Of a stretch of DNA of 64,000 bases, positions 1 to 12,700 are shown in pieces (positions within the stretch are counted from its first letter, which is position 1; every line of letters begins with the position of its first letter). Below the pieces are notes generated by a model. It was not told the origin of the DNA, ran no database searches, and saw nothing but the letters and a program-made list of their open reading frames with translations. Source of the DNA: Apus apus. Lineage: Eukaryota > Chordata > Aves > Apodiformes > Apodidae. Where the stretch lies: the NCBI RefSeq assembly GCF_020740795.1, contig NC_067282.1:168856274-168920273 (forward strand). Reading direction: 5' to 3'. The position numbers and the translations under genes are program-made.

Positions 1-42
1 CAGTGGAAAAACCTCAAATCAGCACAGTGTTATATTTTTACT

Positions 43-113
43 AAAAAAAAAAAAAAAAAAACAACAAACAAAAAACCCCACCAAAACAAAGGTTAAAAAA
101 AAAACCCTAAAAC
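43..113. repeat. A-rich low-complexity tract
   Basis: A long A run is followed by A/C-rich sequence of the CAAA and CCAAAA type and a second A run. It lies downstream of the KCNMB4 stop codon. In the gene's orientation it reads as T/G-rich. I see no element attached to it, so it may be a decayed poly(A) tail or simple low-complexity DNA. Confidence 0.75.
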
Positions 114-289
114 TACCAAACTTTGTTATTTTTGAAATACAGTCTATCATAAAGTAAATATTTTAAATATTGAATAGTAAATAATAGTAAAGACCATTTT
201 GTGGAGATGAAAGGAGCAACATCAGGACGTTTCATAAACTGTCTCTTGAGGACCTGGGTAGCTGCTGTTTGGGACCACCAGTGCACAGC

Positions 290-540
290 ATATTTGGTAC
301 AGTCTAGATTTTATTTTTTGGTAGAATATTCTTATTTGCCATCATAGCAGAAGAAGCAATTAGCTGACATTTCATGTGGCAGTCTCCCAAGAATAATCCT
401 GAGGCAAGAGCAACTCCACCATCAGACGAGACACTGGAAGGAGGTGCAGCTGGGTGCCCTCCAGACCTGCAGGTGTGTGAGATGCCTCACTTGAGATCTT
501 CTTGCAGCTTTTTGGTTCCCATCAGCAGCAAACTTGCTGT
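290..540 (-). other. KCNMB4: KCNMB4 3' UTR, proximal part (putative)
   Basis: This is the sequence immediately after the KCNMB4 stop codon on the minus strand. The only well-placed AATAAA-type signal I see here is at 309-314 (TTTATT on the plus strand), which would place cleavage near 285-300. The real UTR may be longer and run past position 1, because the flanking DNA is AT-rich and I cannot see transcript ends. The end point is inferred. Confidence 0.4.
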
Positions 541-709
541 TTACAAATGTTTCTTCTTTTTTATTGCCTCTGCCCTGATAGCCAGGCTCTTGGCACAGAT
601 GGTCAGGACCACGATGAGGACTCCAACCAGGAACGTAACCAGAGGCCAGAGGAAGCAGTGCAAGATGACAGTCTCATCATGGGTGCGCTTCAACATCACA
701 TCATCTGGC
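541..709 (-). CDS. KCNMB4: KCNMB4 coding exon 3 (terminal)
   Basis: The exon begins after a TTTTTGCAG acceptor and completes the Arg156 codon split with exon 2. It encodes residues 157-211: [12 protein letters not shown], then the second membrane segment ([20 protein letters not shown]) and the cytosolic tail. The TAA stop occupies 541-543. Open frames on the opposite strand here are shadows. Confidence 0.97.
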
Positions 710-3700
710 CTGCAAAAAGGAGGAACAGAAGAGGAAGAAAATATAAATCAAGATGACATTATCATTTCATCATACATGGAAAGGATCTGCCATGGAAACA
801 ATAAAGGTTGGGTCTGTGAGAAATTCATGCATTTCCAAAGGGAAACAGAGAGAAGAGGAAAGCAGCAGTGAGGAGGCATCTCAGGAGGTTTGGAAATTCA
901 GCCATGCCGAATGTCCGAAAGATCAGGAGTCCATCTGTCACTTTCAAGTGTGGAAAGTTGGTTGGGAAATCTGATGGCAGGTTTTCCTCAGCTCTGTCTC
1001 TTTCTTCTCTCCTTGCATTAAATGTTATTAAAGCAGTCTTGAAGCATTTGCACTTTCCTGCTGCTTTCTCATCTAGAGCCAGAGACTGATGGAAAACTAT
1101 CTGTGGAGGAAGGAAACAGAATTTCCTCTAATTAGGAAAATATATATAGTCTTGACTCATATTGGTCCTCATTTACATTGAACACTCCCATTCCATTTTG
1201 TTTCATCAACTTTACCTGGTGCTCTTTGGAGCAGTTAATGTCACAGCCTAGAATTCTGGCAACACAGGATTATCCAGCTGGGTCCTGGTAGTTAAGCTCT
1301 CCTAATGAGGTGGCACATGGGAACCAGGTGCCTGTGTGATGACTGTGCTTTCTGTCCCCCAACAGCATCGTCCTGATTGGAAAACAGCACTAAGAAAACA
1401 TTCCCAGTAGGGGAAATAAGAAGAAACTCTTTTTTCCTTCACTAAGAAGTAATGGAGATGCCTTCAATAGTTTTATCCATCCTTTAGGTGTCAGTGGAGC
1501 CAGGCCACCAGGCTACACCTGATTCCTGATTTATTTGCACCTGCATTTGCATTTGGGGTCTTACCCAAAATTGCTGTGTGGAGTTTCCTCTGGAGACTCC
1601 CCAAGGCCAGGACCATGTGTCTCTCTTTATTTGTGTAGTAAGAAGCAGAAAAATACTCTGATTATGAGCAGCTCAGCTGCATGAAAGTTGAAACTCAGCA
1701 ACATAAAAAATTATCAAAAGAAACCCAGGTGTATTCAGTAGTGAAACATGTGAGGGCTGCTCAACCAAAAACCCCCAGACATCACCAGGCATGTGTGGAG
1801 ACCATAAATTGAATAAAATAATATTACCTTTATGGGCACAAACTCACCAGTTTATGCCATATAAATGACAGCATCTGAACAGAAAAATCCTTTCACAGGA
1901 GGTATAATACTCCTTCCCTCATATTTACAGTATCATCATCTGTGCGTAGCAGAATGCTTATTGGCAAGGAGGCCATAAGTAGGCAGCATTCAGTCCTTCC
2001 AGCTCTCAGCTTACAAGTGATGTTGAATTTTAAGTAATTTTTTTAAAGTGGATACCAATCACAGAGTTCAAAAATAAAGGGCAAGCAAACAAACTGGAAA
2101 ATTTGAGTCAGTTAAAGAAAACAAAGTGTGATTGGACAGATATCCTTTTGACTGGATCTTATATGTTTTGGAAAGTACCTGTACCAAAAATAGTGTCAAT
2201 GGATGCCAAACAGTCATTATAGGGGTAAATATAATGCTAACAACTTAGTAATTTAAAAGACTTTCCCTTCCGGAAAGGAATCACAGACTTACAGAGGCCT
2301 TTAATGAAGCCTCAGGATGAGGTTTGGGTTCAGGTGGATACCACTGCTATTCTTAGCTACAGCAAGAGGCCCTGTGCATGTCCTACATGGCAGAAGGCGT
2401 GCAGCAACTCACTGTCAATGGCTCACAGCATCTCTTCAGATAATGTATCAGGTCTTGACTGGGTTCCCCAGAAGTACATCATTAAATTACCACTGGCATC
2501 ACATTTAAGGTATTAAGTGCCCTTCTTTAGTCAAGGCTGGGGGGGAAGGGGCATGGGGGAAGCCCTCCAGGAGGGTTACCTGGTGCGTGGAAGAGCTCAA
2601 GGACCCTCTGGGATGTAGCCTCTCAGTACTGACACTTGGCAACAAAAAAAACAAACCTCAGCCTTGCTCCTACCTGGTTTAATCTGTGTGGTTGTTCTGG
2701 AAGAACTAACATGCTCTCAGTTGCTCTTTATCTTATCGCAAATTAACTTTCCAGTGCAGATAAGCACCGCTGGACCCTAGGAGTGAATGAGGAAAGCTCA
2801 TAAAGGCAGACAGCACTGACTGCAAGTAGACCTCATGCTCCTGGATGGCCACATCCTGGTTATGTGTCTGTAACAGCCCACGGAAACTTCTCAAAATAAT
2901 CTTTGTCAGCAAATAATTCTGCCTCTTTGTGTTCATGCGATTCCTTTCCTCTCCAGTCAGGACCAGCTCCTCTTTCCTGAATCTGCTGACCCGCATGGTG
3001 ATATCACAGGCGTAGGGAGGAGCACTGGGCACTGCTGGGGCAGCAGGAAGAGGAAGTGGAGGATGGGAGCCTGGGCTTGGCAGTGTCCGGTTCAGAAGCC
3101 CTCTCTTGCAGATCCATCACCAAACCTGACAGCAGTTATGGAAAGTGCTCTGGAAAACAGCTTAGAGGGTATAACAGCAGCAGAGGGTCCTACTGAAGTG
3201 CAGCTTTTAAACAAAGGGAAATACCTGAAGAGGGGTTATTGAAAATGTTTACTGTTTGCCTTTAGAGGGTAACTCCATTTGACTCTGCTTTTTGATGCTG
3301 AGATTGCAAACAATGGCAAACAACAGGTTCCAAGGCCTGCTGCAGCCTCACAGTGTGCTGCACAAGAGCCTCAGCCTGTGTTCTGCTGCTGTAGCCCAGG
3401 GCTGGTGCCAGCAGGGAGCGCATGGGCCCAAGCTGGCCAGTGTGTGTCCCAGGAATCACCATCCAGGCAGAGGAAAACACCCCTGACCAGTAGCACATGG
3501 GTTATACTGGACTTGCAAGTCCATGGTGAAGGCATCCCAAGGGGCAGGGACAGGCAGCCAGGCATCCTCTGCAGCAGGAGAGCCACAGCCCCAGCAGGAC
3601 GGTGACTCTGCAGGAGATGTGCAGAGGTAACCACAGGGGCTTGGGGGTTCATCATGGCCCCATGTGCTGCACCCTGTGAAGGAGGTAACTGGACTCATCC

Positions 3701-6700
3701 CCAGGTTTTCGCTTCCTTAGAAAGAGGGGTAGGGAGGCACAAGGTGCGTGGCTAGCAAGCCAGACATGCAAGTCCCTTCCCAGCAGCCGGGGACTGGCAT
3801 GGTGGGCAGTGGGAGCAAGGGCCTTGGAGGCCACCTGGCTAAAAACCTGAAGAATAAATATGTTTGCACTTGTTTTCAGAGGATTTGTGCCAGGCTAAAA
3901 ACCATAGGTATTTCATGTGAGATCTGCAAGGTCCCAAACAAAAGACTGGGGAAAAACAGGATAAGACAGAGTTAGAATGATAATTATTTAGATTAATTAC
4001 ATTTAGCAAAATCATTAGTCATTAATTAAGAGTTTAGCATACAGTTGATGGGTTTTATTTCTTCCAGGCTGATGGCATTAGTTTAGGGCAAGACCTATCC
4101 TCCACCTCCTGAAGAAATGAATTTTCACACAGAGCAGAATGGCCACCACACCCCAGCAAGCCTCTGAAAGAACCAGCGAGGCGTGCAGAGCTGCTGTCCT
4201 CCAGCATTAGAAGGGATTGCACACAAGTGTAATTTCTCAGTTGTTTTTTCCTCTCTCAAGAAAAACACTCCCTTAGTGCTTAGGCTGCAATGCCAAACCC
4301 AAAGGAGGTATGTCAGGCCTGGAAATGTGTTTCTTTTCTCTGTAAAAGGGATTATATCCATCAGCAGATAAAATTATGGCTCATCCCTGCAGGCACAGTG
4401 CATTTAATAAACCCCTCTTTTCTCAGTGATTTCCATATAATACCTTAGTTCAAAGATGTTAACTAGGGGAGTCGCACCTGTTGCCCCTAAGCTCAGTTAC
4501 AGATCATCTCTTGTTTCTGGGGATGCTGCCGTTCAGCATTCCAGCATTCCAGGAAAGACAAAGCTTCTCAAGGGGATGCACCCAAACTTCTAACCCCAGT
4601 TATCAGTGTACAAAACAGTAGAAGGGACAAGAGAGTGACCTGGTGAGACAAAAAGGGGGAAAAAACTGAACACTTTCAAGCCCTGCTCAAGCATCAAGAC
4701 TTGGTTCTGCTGTGAACAGGGAGAGATGGCCACTGCCCAGCATCACCTCTACTGCCCAGCAGCAGCCCTAGGATGAAAGAATGAACAAACCAAATTAACA
4801 GACTAAAAAAAAATCCCTAAAGAAGTCTCTGTCTTAACTCTGAAAACACACCTTTACCTTTCACTGAGCAGACAAGGAGGGAGGAATTCTGTTTTTATTG
4901 TTAAAAGGTGAGATGAGGACTTATTTTTAGCAGGACATTGAGCTCAGGGCTGGAGTCCCTTGAGGCTCTGCCCAGGGGAGTAACTGGATTACTTGTTGCT
5001 TTATGCTACACATCCCTGTTAGATGCTGCCAAGCCTTTCATAACACACAGTGGATAAAGTAGGCCTCCATCAAATCCTTCAGAGCAATTACTGAACATCA
5101 TGGGAAGAACTGCCATCACAGCGGTCACCAAAAAGTCATGTAGGATCCAAAAGTTACAGTTAGTTATGTAAATATTTTGGTCATCACTTCCACACATCCT
5201 GCTATTTATGTGACATGGCAAAATCTGACAGAGGTGGGGGCATGGAAGCGTTACCAATATTTTTTGTATTCAGACAATCTGGATTTAAAGAAGTCTGCAA
5301 TCTGCACACATCTATTTTGCATCTATTTTGCAAAATCTATCTCCCTTCACTATGGCAAGCATTTGTCATCATTTCCCCACCTATTGTTCCAAGATAGAGA
5401 TCCTCAGCTGAACAGCTGCAGGCAGGGGCAGTGCCATGTCTTACTAACAGTAATGTCCTTTCCCTCTCAACCCAAGCACTGCTCCACAGGTGGTACAGTA
5501 AAAAAAAATACAATAAAAAAATAAAAAATGGGGACTGGTAACAGTAACCTGGTCTTCTGACTGGAGGGAATTAATTTAGAAAAATTTATGAAGTGCCAAA
5601 GTGAACCAAGATTTATGTTTCACCCTTTGGGAATAAGCAGCCCTACTACCTGAGCACCCTCGGCTTCTGCAGGTAATTACTCCCAGATAAGTGGCCTGCA
5701 AGATACCCAACACCATACAGGAGGTGATTAATCACTAGATAGTGTTTGCTCCTCAAATCTCAAGAGAATTTGTGTATAGCTTCCTTCAGCAAACACATAG
5801 GAGTATAAAGCCTGGCTGGTTCTTTTGCTGCACTGTGGCAATGAAACCACAGAGTGTTCTTGCTGCAATAATGGGTGAAACCAGAGCTAAAAAGCAATAA
5901 TGCCACATAAATGAGCTCCTAATAAGATACAACTTTACATATGTTGCTCTGCCTGTCTCTGCATGGCGTGAGACGGGGCACTCTGAACTGATGGAAAACT
6001 TGGTTTATCTCTTATTGTTCTTGTTATTGATGTCAGTGAGACCTGTAATCTGAAGAAAGTGACATCTTCTGCCCCATCCTGCCCCTTTCCACAGACCTCC
6101 CACTTTAGGACATGCGGATGTGACCCTTGTTTGCATGTGGTGATGACTACAGACTCCTTGGAGCACTTCGTGTGAGATCCAGCAATGCTGAAGCATTTGA
6201 GCTCAGTAACTTCTCAAACCTTTGCAGCAGCCTGAGAACTTTATCTGAATTTGTTGTTTATTTTGTGCTCTGAAACACCAGGAGGTGTTTTCTGCTGGGC
6301 AGGGCTCCCTAAAAACCACAGTATTATCATGTCCGGTGACAGGCACCTTCACCAGAGGTTTGGAAAAGCAGCTTTCCCATGCAGCTTTCACCACTTGACC
6401 CAAAGCTAGCCAGAGAAAATGGGAAATTGAAGGTAATTGCCTACAGCAGCAAAGCAAAACCTTATTTCAGACAGCCGTGAGCTCCAAGCTAAGCTAACTT
6501 TGGTTCCCTGAGATTACTGTCAGACACTAGTTGTGTTGGGTCTTCCTATTTCTATTAGCAGAGAATGATTAAAATTGCCGAGTCTGATTCTCACCCCTTT
6601 TGTATAACTGAACTGTAGAAATGTCATCACTTTCTTCTTCTTTTCAAAGCAGCCTGTGGAAATGTGACCCACCGAACTGAAGGCAGATGTTCTCTAACAG

Positions 6701-9700
6701 TGTGCTCTGCATGCAGCAACAGTTCTGAGAATTACCCTAACTTAAATTTGATGAAGAGATGATGTTCATTCATTGCCTAAATATTTAGCTAGAATTTCAT
6801 TCTGCCATTTCAAAAGAAAGAGTACTAATATTGCAACTACTACTCTCACCAAGGAACCTACCACTATATACTACTGACACAAAGAGTTAGCTCATCCAGA
6901 CAGCTAAAAAAAATACTGCCAGAAAATAAGCACACTTCTATTTTGAAGTGAACAGATTTTTCCCTCAGTTTGTTTGCTTTTTTTACTGCTTCAGAAGCTG
7001 TTTAGTCATCGTAGCTCTAAAAGCATACCTAAGTAAGCCTAGTCTGAGTCAGCAAAACTTATCTCTCCAAGCTCATTCACATCTCCAGAAGAAAATAGAT
7101 GGCGTACACATTTCAGCTTAGACTATCTTCAAGTATCTCTGGCAGAAAGCCCCTCTTCTGCTGTATATAAATTGTTGTATGATCAGCAAAAGACAGTGCT
7201 TCAAGGCAGCCATTTCATTTGGCAAGAAGCTTTGATAGTACAGGATGCAGAAGCTTTAAGGAAAAGTTGTTGCTCCAGAGCTGCTCAATTCCTCAGTGTC
7301 AGCCTACAGAAATGGCAGACCCCAGGCAGCCTGCAGTCTCTCAGAAAATTTTGCCAAGGCTTCACCTACAACTGTGATGTGAGAACCAGCTCCCCTAACT
7401 CTGGACACCTACTACCTATGTGCCTGCACCTGAGCAGATCACACTAAGCTCCTTTACCAAATAGAAATAAACACCTCTGGGCACCCAACCTATAGTAGGC
7501 ATTTATTTGGGGCTAAGATTAAAATCTATTTCTCTCCACTGACTAGAAAACCAACTTTTCACAGCATCTTACCCAAACCATCCAAGCTGAATCCTATCCA
7601 TGACTTCCTCTGCACAAGATCCTGTGTTTCTCACTCTTCTTCTTGCTCAGGCAGTGGCTGCTGCAGTTCACAGGTGTCAGAAGTGTGGGGAACTGGCAGC
7701 ACCTGCGTGCCCAGCAAAGCCAAAATCATTACTTGACTCTGGTTTAGTAGACAGAAGCGCTGGCACCTTGTCGACCAAAACAGCTCCCAGGAAGGTCCCA
7801 GCCAGGTCTGATGTCACCACACAGGCTGCCCTAAGTTTTAAGTTTTAACCTCTCCTTGCTGTAGACAGTGCTTTTTTACCCACTTTAAGAAACAAGTAGT
7901 TTTTACTATAAAGCTTTGCTGTTTTCCCTCTGCAAAGAGTTAATCAGGGACCATAGATTGTCATCCTGGGCACATCAACGAGGTCTATGGTCTCTCCAGG
8001 GAGGGGATGACAATCATTGTCAGCCTAGAACAAACCTGAAGCCCCCAAGGCACCCAGTGGGCCACCCACAAAAGAGCTGGACATCTTTGTGCCTGCCACC
8101 CTGCTCCAGCTCCCCAGTTCCTCCAAAGTCCGAGCAAACGCTGGCATCCATTTTCCTCCTGTGTGTTTTAATAAACTTAAATATTTGACGCCAACATTCC
8201 CACACTAAGTCCTGAATTGCATCAGCAAGCACTGAGCTATTCCCACCTAGGTCTCCCTCATCTGTTTAACTTCCAAGTTCTGGTGGGGTGGGTCCAGTCT
8301 CCTCCTGTGGCAGATATTTATTCAAGTGCTTACCTTAACCACCAAGAAAAGTCTCAGCTTTAACAAAATTACTTATCCTGGTCAAATTAAAAAGTGTTTT
8401 ATGCTTCCAGAATTGGAGTCTAAACACCACAAAACCTTGGTGGATCTGTAGATCTTGAATATTCTCTCTTCATCTCCCTGTCTACATGGATCTATCATCC
8501 CAATTATTGCTGTTTTCCCAAAGTCCTCCCCAGGGTGCCTGCACACTGCAGTACCAACCAGTTGCTGCCACCACATCACCTTTTATTTCCTGGCACATCA
8601 TCACCAGAAAAGAGACAGGCAGAAGGACTCTCGTCTTCCTGTTTACTGAAGGAAGGAAACCACACGTCACCCTCATACACATGTAAGTCACATCAACAAC
8701 AGCAGTAAAAGTAAGAACTGAAACGGAAGAGGAGACACTTTAAGTTACAACTTTCCACTCTGCAAGCAACTAGAGCTGGCAGTTCTGTGAGCATCTGTTT
8801 GTTACACGTCTGATTCATTAATCCTCTATGAACACAACTCTTGAGCTGGTTTGCACTATTTATTTATCTCCCCTTTGCTTCCAGCCCCTCATGAACACAG
8901 CAGTATTTCTCTTCCATGGAACATTAATATGCAAACAGGAAATTTGTCATCTGAGTTTTAAAAGCCAAGATGTGTTTTGGCATAAGATGACGTGTTTTAA
9001 GGAAACTTTCCTCAGAGTTTAATATTTTTCCTCCAAGTGGCAACAACATTTTTTTCCACTTTCTTTGTAGCTTTTCATCAGCAGAGCTGTCTTGCAAAGC
9101 CCTGCATCAAACTCTATGTGCTAAACCACATCACTATGGGTGGGTCTGTATATACATATGCATGCATTTATATTTATTTTCAAACAGAACCCATGGACAG
9201 CTGTTAAACAGATGCACAAGCACTTTTGCCTGTGCAAATGTAGACTACTCACCTTAGGTGCTGGTTAAAATAGCATGTAAATGGTTGTGAACCCACTTTC
9301 TCTTTCCAGTATTTCTGCTTGTATGTGACGTTCTCAGAGTTCTCCTGATCATCTCTTGCACAGGGAGGGATGTAGGAGCACTGCCAACACAAGTTGCACA
9401 AGAGAATTACTTCTGTGCTCAGGAATGCAGGGCATCACTTTCTCTGCATTGTCCCCATAACAGTGAGACTGAAACAGGCAGAGAAAAAAAAAGTACAAGC
9501 TCCAAAGAAACAAAAATTAAAAGTTAGCTGAGCTTTACTTCAATTGCTAGTTATCCCTGCAGGTACTGGAAAAGAAGATGCCAGCATTCAGAAACCAAAT
9601 AAAGGCTTTTTCATGTTTTGTTCTGTAATCAAACAAACCTGCCACATAACACCTTGAGTTTTGCATGATGAGTGTATAAATGATCATTTTATTTTGACAT

Positions 9701-12700
9701 ATTCCTAGCCAGCTGCATGGATTGGATTGGAATTATTGCCTATTTTCGTTCATATTTGTTTAGCACCACGCTAATAAATAACGGAAATATTCCAGCAAGC
9801 TTTCCCAGATGACGAGATGTCTGATAACCTGGCTGATACCCACTGGCAAAAGACAGATATTCTTCTACTGTTACAACATGGGGAAACAAGCACAGAAAGT
9901 TCAAAGCTCCACTTCAGCAGAAAGTTTCAGCATCTGCTTCTACTGCATAGAAGTCAACTAAAGTTGAACATGCAGCTGAGCTATCAGCAGATCTCACCCT
10001 CAGACATCTGCTTCAAAGCCCAAGGAGACGGAGGGAAGTTTCTCCCCCTGCTCATTGCACTTGGGTCTGGGCTTTCGGAGGCTCAGCTCTGGGTCACACA
10101 CAGCACACGTATCTTGTTTGCAAGTCTTTGACACACCACCCTTCCCTCCTAGCCATGGAGGAGGAGTCAAGCAAGAAAGAAACCAAACAGTCCACCTAAT
10201 CCAATATTTGCAGTATCAGGATCTCAGTGTCTGAGCAAAATGCCCCCTACTGTTACCAGGCATCCTTATAGGAGATCATTACAGGAGATACTGAACCAAA
10301 TGGAGTAACAATGCTTAACTGATCCTTGGATAACAAAGGCTTTTCACCCTGGAGGACACGCAGACATCAAGGCTCCAGGTGTACACAAAGATTTTTAATT
10401 CCTTTAAAGCTGGGAGCTGCAGGCAGAAAAAAGTGACTGGGAAGCTAGCTAAAAGGATGAGGAAGCAGGAGATGCAGCTTGTGGGAAGCCCCTAAAGAGA
10501 CCCCCACATATGATCACAACATGAGTTTCTTCACAGAAGGAGATAGTTATCCTCTCTAACATGAAAACAAAGATCACTGTGACTCACCATGCCAAGTGAG
10601 TGCTTTCCTCTCCCTCTCCACCTGGTGAGGTTTCACAGGGGCCTCCTGTGCCCCCAGCTGCATGCTGTATTCAAGCTGTACAGGCCAAGAAGTCCATCTC
10701 CACTGTGCAACAGCTTTGAATCTTTGCCATTCTAGGGGGATGGGATAAAACTGAGGATTTTATTGGCTTGATCATGTGAAACCTGTCCACTACTGTCATC
10801 ACTTAAAATTGCTGCTGCTAGGCTCCACACTTCAGACTGGAAGAATCTGCAAGGTCTTGCTTGGTGCTTCTAGAATTTGCCTTTTTTGCATGCAAGGGTC
10901 CCTGTCTCTACATGGGCCCACATCTGGTTTTGCCACGTCACAGTAGCCCATTTAGATCCCTGTTCAGATGACCCTAAACAAGGATTATCCCACTGCTGAT
11001 GACAAAGGAGAGAAAACAAGCAGCAATACCACTCTGCTTCAGAAGCAAGAACGTAGTATTTATCATGTTCAGTTGTCTCCATCTCAGCTAATATTCCTTG
11101 GCTGTCAATGTTTTTGGTTTGATTACATACTTTGGAAGCATCAACCACACTCCTCTTTACTCCACTCTCCCTGTGCACAAACACACCTGTGCAGCAGCTG
11201 AACAGAGTCAGCAAAGTTGACATGAAGACACTTGAGGGCAATGCTGACTCCGTTCTGTCCATGTGACAACCACTGCTGTGCTGCACCACCCCACCTGGTC
11301 CCTTGCTGGTCCTCCCTGCTCAGCCCAGCATCCAGCACTCCCAGCTTTCTCCAATCCAATGTTTTTCTTTGTGACGCTTTTCACATACAGCTGTGGAAAT
11401 GGTACCATATCCCACCAGTTGTACTCTCACTGCCTGTGTCTGACTGTAATCTACTCCCTGCCCTTCCCTGGGCCCCCAGCTTCTAGGGATACAAGACAGG
11501 AGAAGTAAACAGGCTCTACTGAGTCCACCCAGCCAACCACTATTTAGCCAGCACACAAAATGCAGAAGTAAACAGAAGAACTAACTACTGATACACGTTC
11601 TTCTGCCTACATTTCCTCCGAGATCTCAAAAGCTCCTTTTCCTGTGCTACCAGCTCCAGTATGCAGATTCTCTCTCCTCTGAAATGTTTCTTCCTCATGG
11701 CTGAACCTATTCCTGTCCTCTGCTATGGAAGTGTGACCATTGCACCAGTCCTCAGCTGACCAAACTTTCTCTGGATCCTGCAGAGACCTCAAAACTCCCT
11801 CAGATACCACATGAATAGTTCACAAAGTTCACAACCTGGTTGAGGACAACAGTGAAGATGTTCTAACTCAAACTTCACACCACTCTTTGCACAAGTAATC
11901 CAAATGACAGCTGACAGAAAACACACTAGATTCCCATCTCTTCCTGTTTATGTGTAAAACACAAAGGAGACACCCAGGGGCTTGCCACAAATTGGTGGGA
12001 CCTCATTGCTTGAACCTGTCAAGGTTTAATAGGCTTGAAGACAGGAGTGGTACCTGCTCAAGGCAAAACCTCATCATATGAATCCCAAGAGCCACCCTGA
12101 ACCATCTCCCCAAACTGATGAATGCCTCGGCCCACAGCGAACACCCAAGGTCCAATTCCAAGGTGGACTTACCGCTTGCTGCACAAACACCACAGCTTGT
12201 TTGCCTTCCCAGGTGTTCATTTTGTCCCCTTCTGATCCACATGGGTGGTGGATCTCTCTCACCAGCCTCCTAAGCACACTTCCTGGGGACTTTGCTTGAT
12301 CAGCTGTATCTCCCTCCAAAGCACAGTCAGCAAGCAGATAAAAGGCTATCATAACCTGGCAACTTTCACTGCTGTGAGTTGTTAGAGGAACCTGAAATGA
12401 CCTCCCACTTTGGCAACAGGCAGTTTCTGAAAGGTTAATTCTGCAGTCCTCCCCCACAAGACAGGGCATGAAACGCTACCATCAAAACACAAACAAACAC
12501 CAAGTGTTTGAAAGGAAGCTTAACTTGTGTTCAACTGCAGCTCGTGCAGCAACATTCATTTCCAGTGGAAGTGCCCCACTCTGTATTTCTTTGATGTTTT
12601 TTTCTTAAACAAGTCACAGTGAAGTTGGAGAACAGAACTTAAGCTTAGACATTCAGAATAATTCTAATGAAGTGGAGGCCTTTTCAGCAGATCTTTTGGT

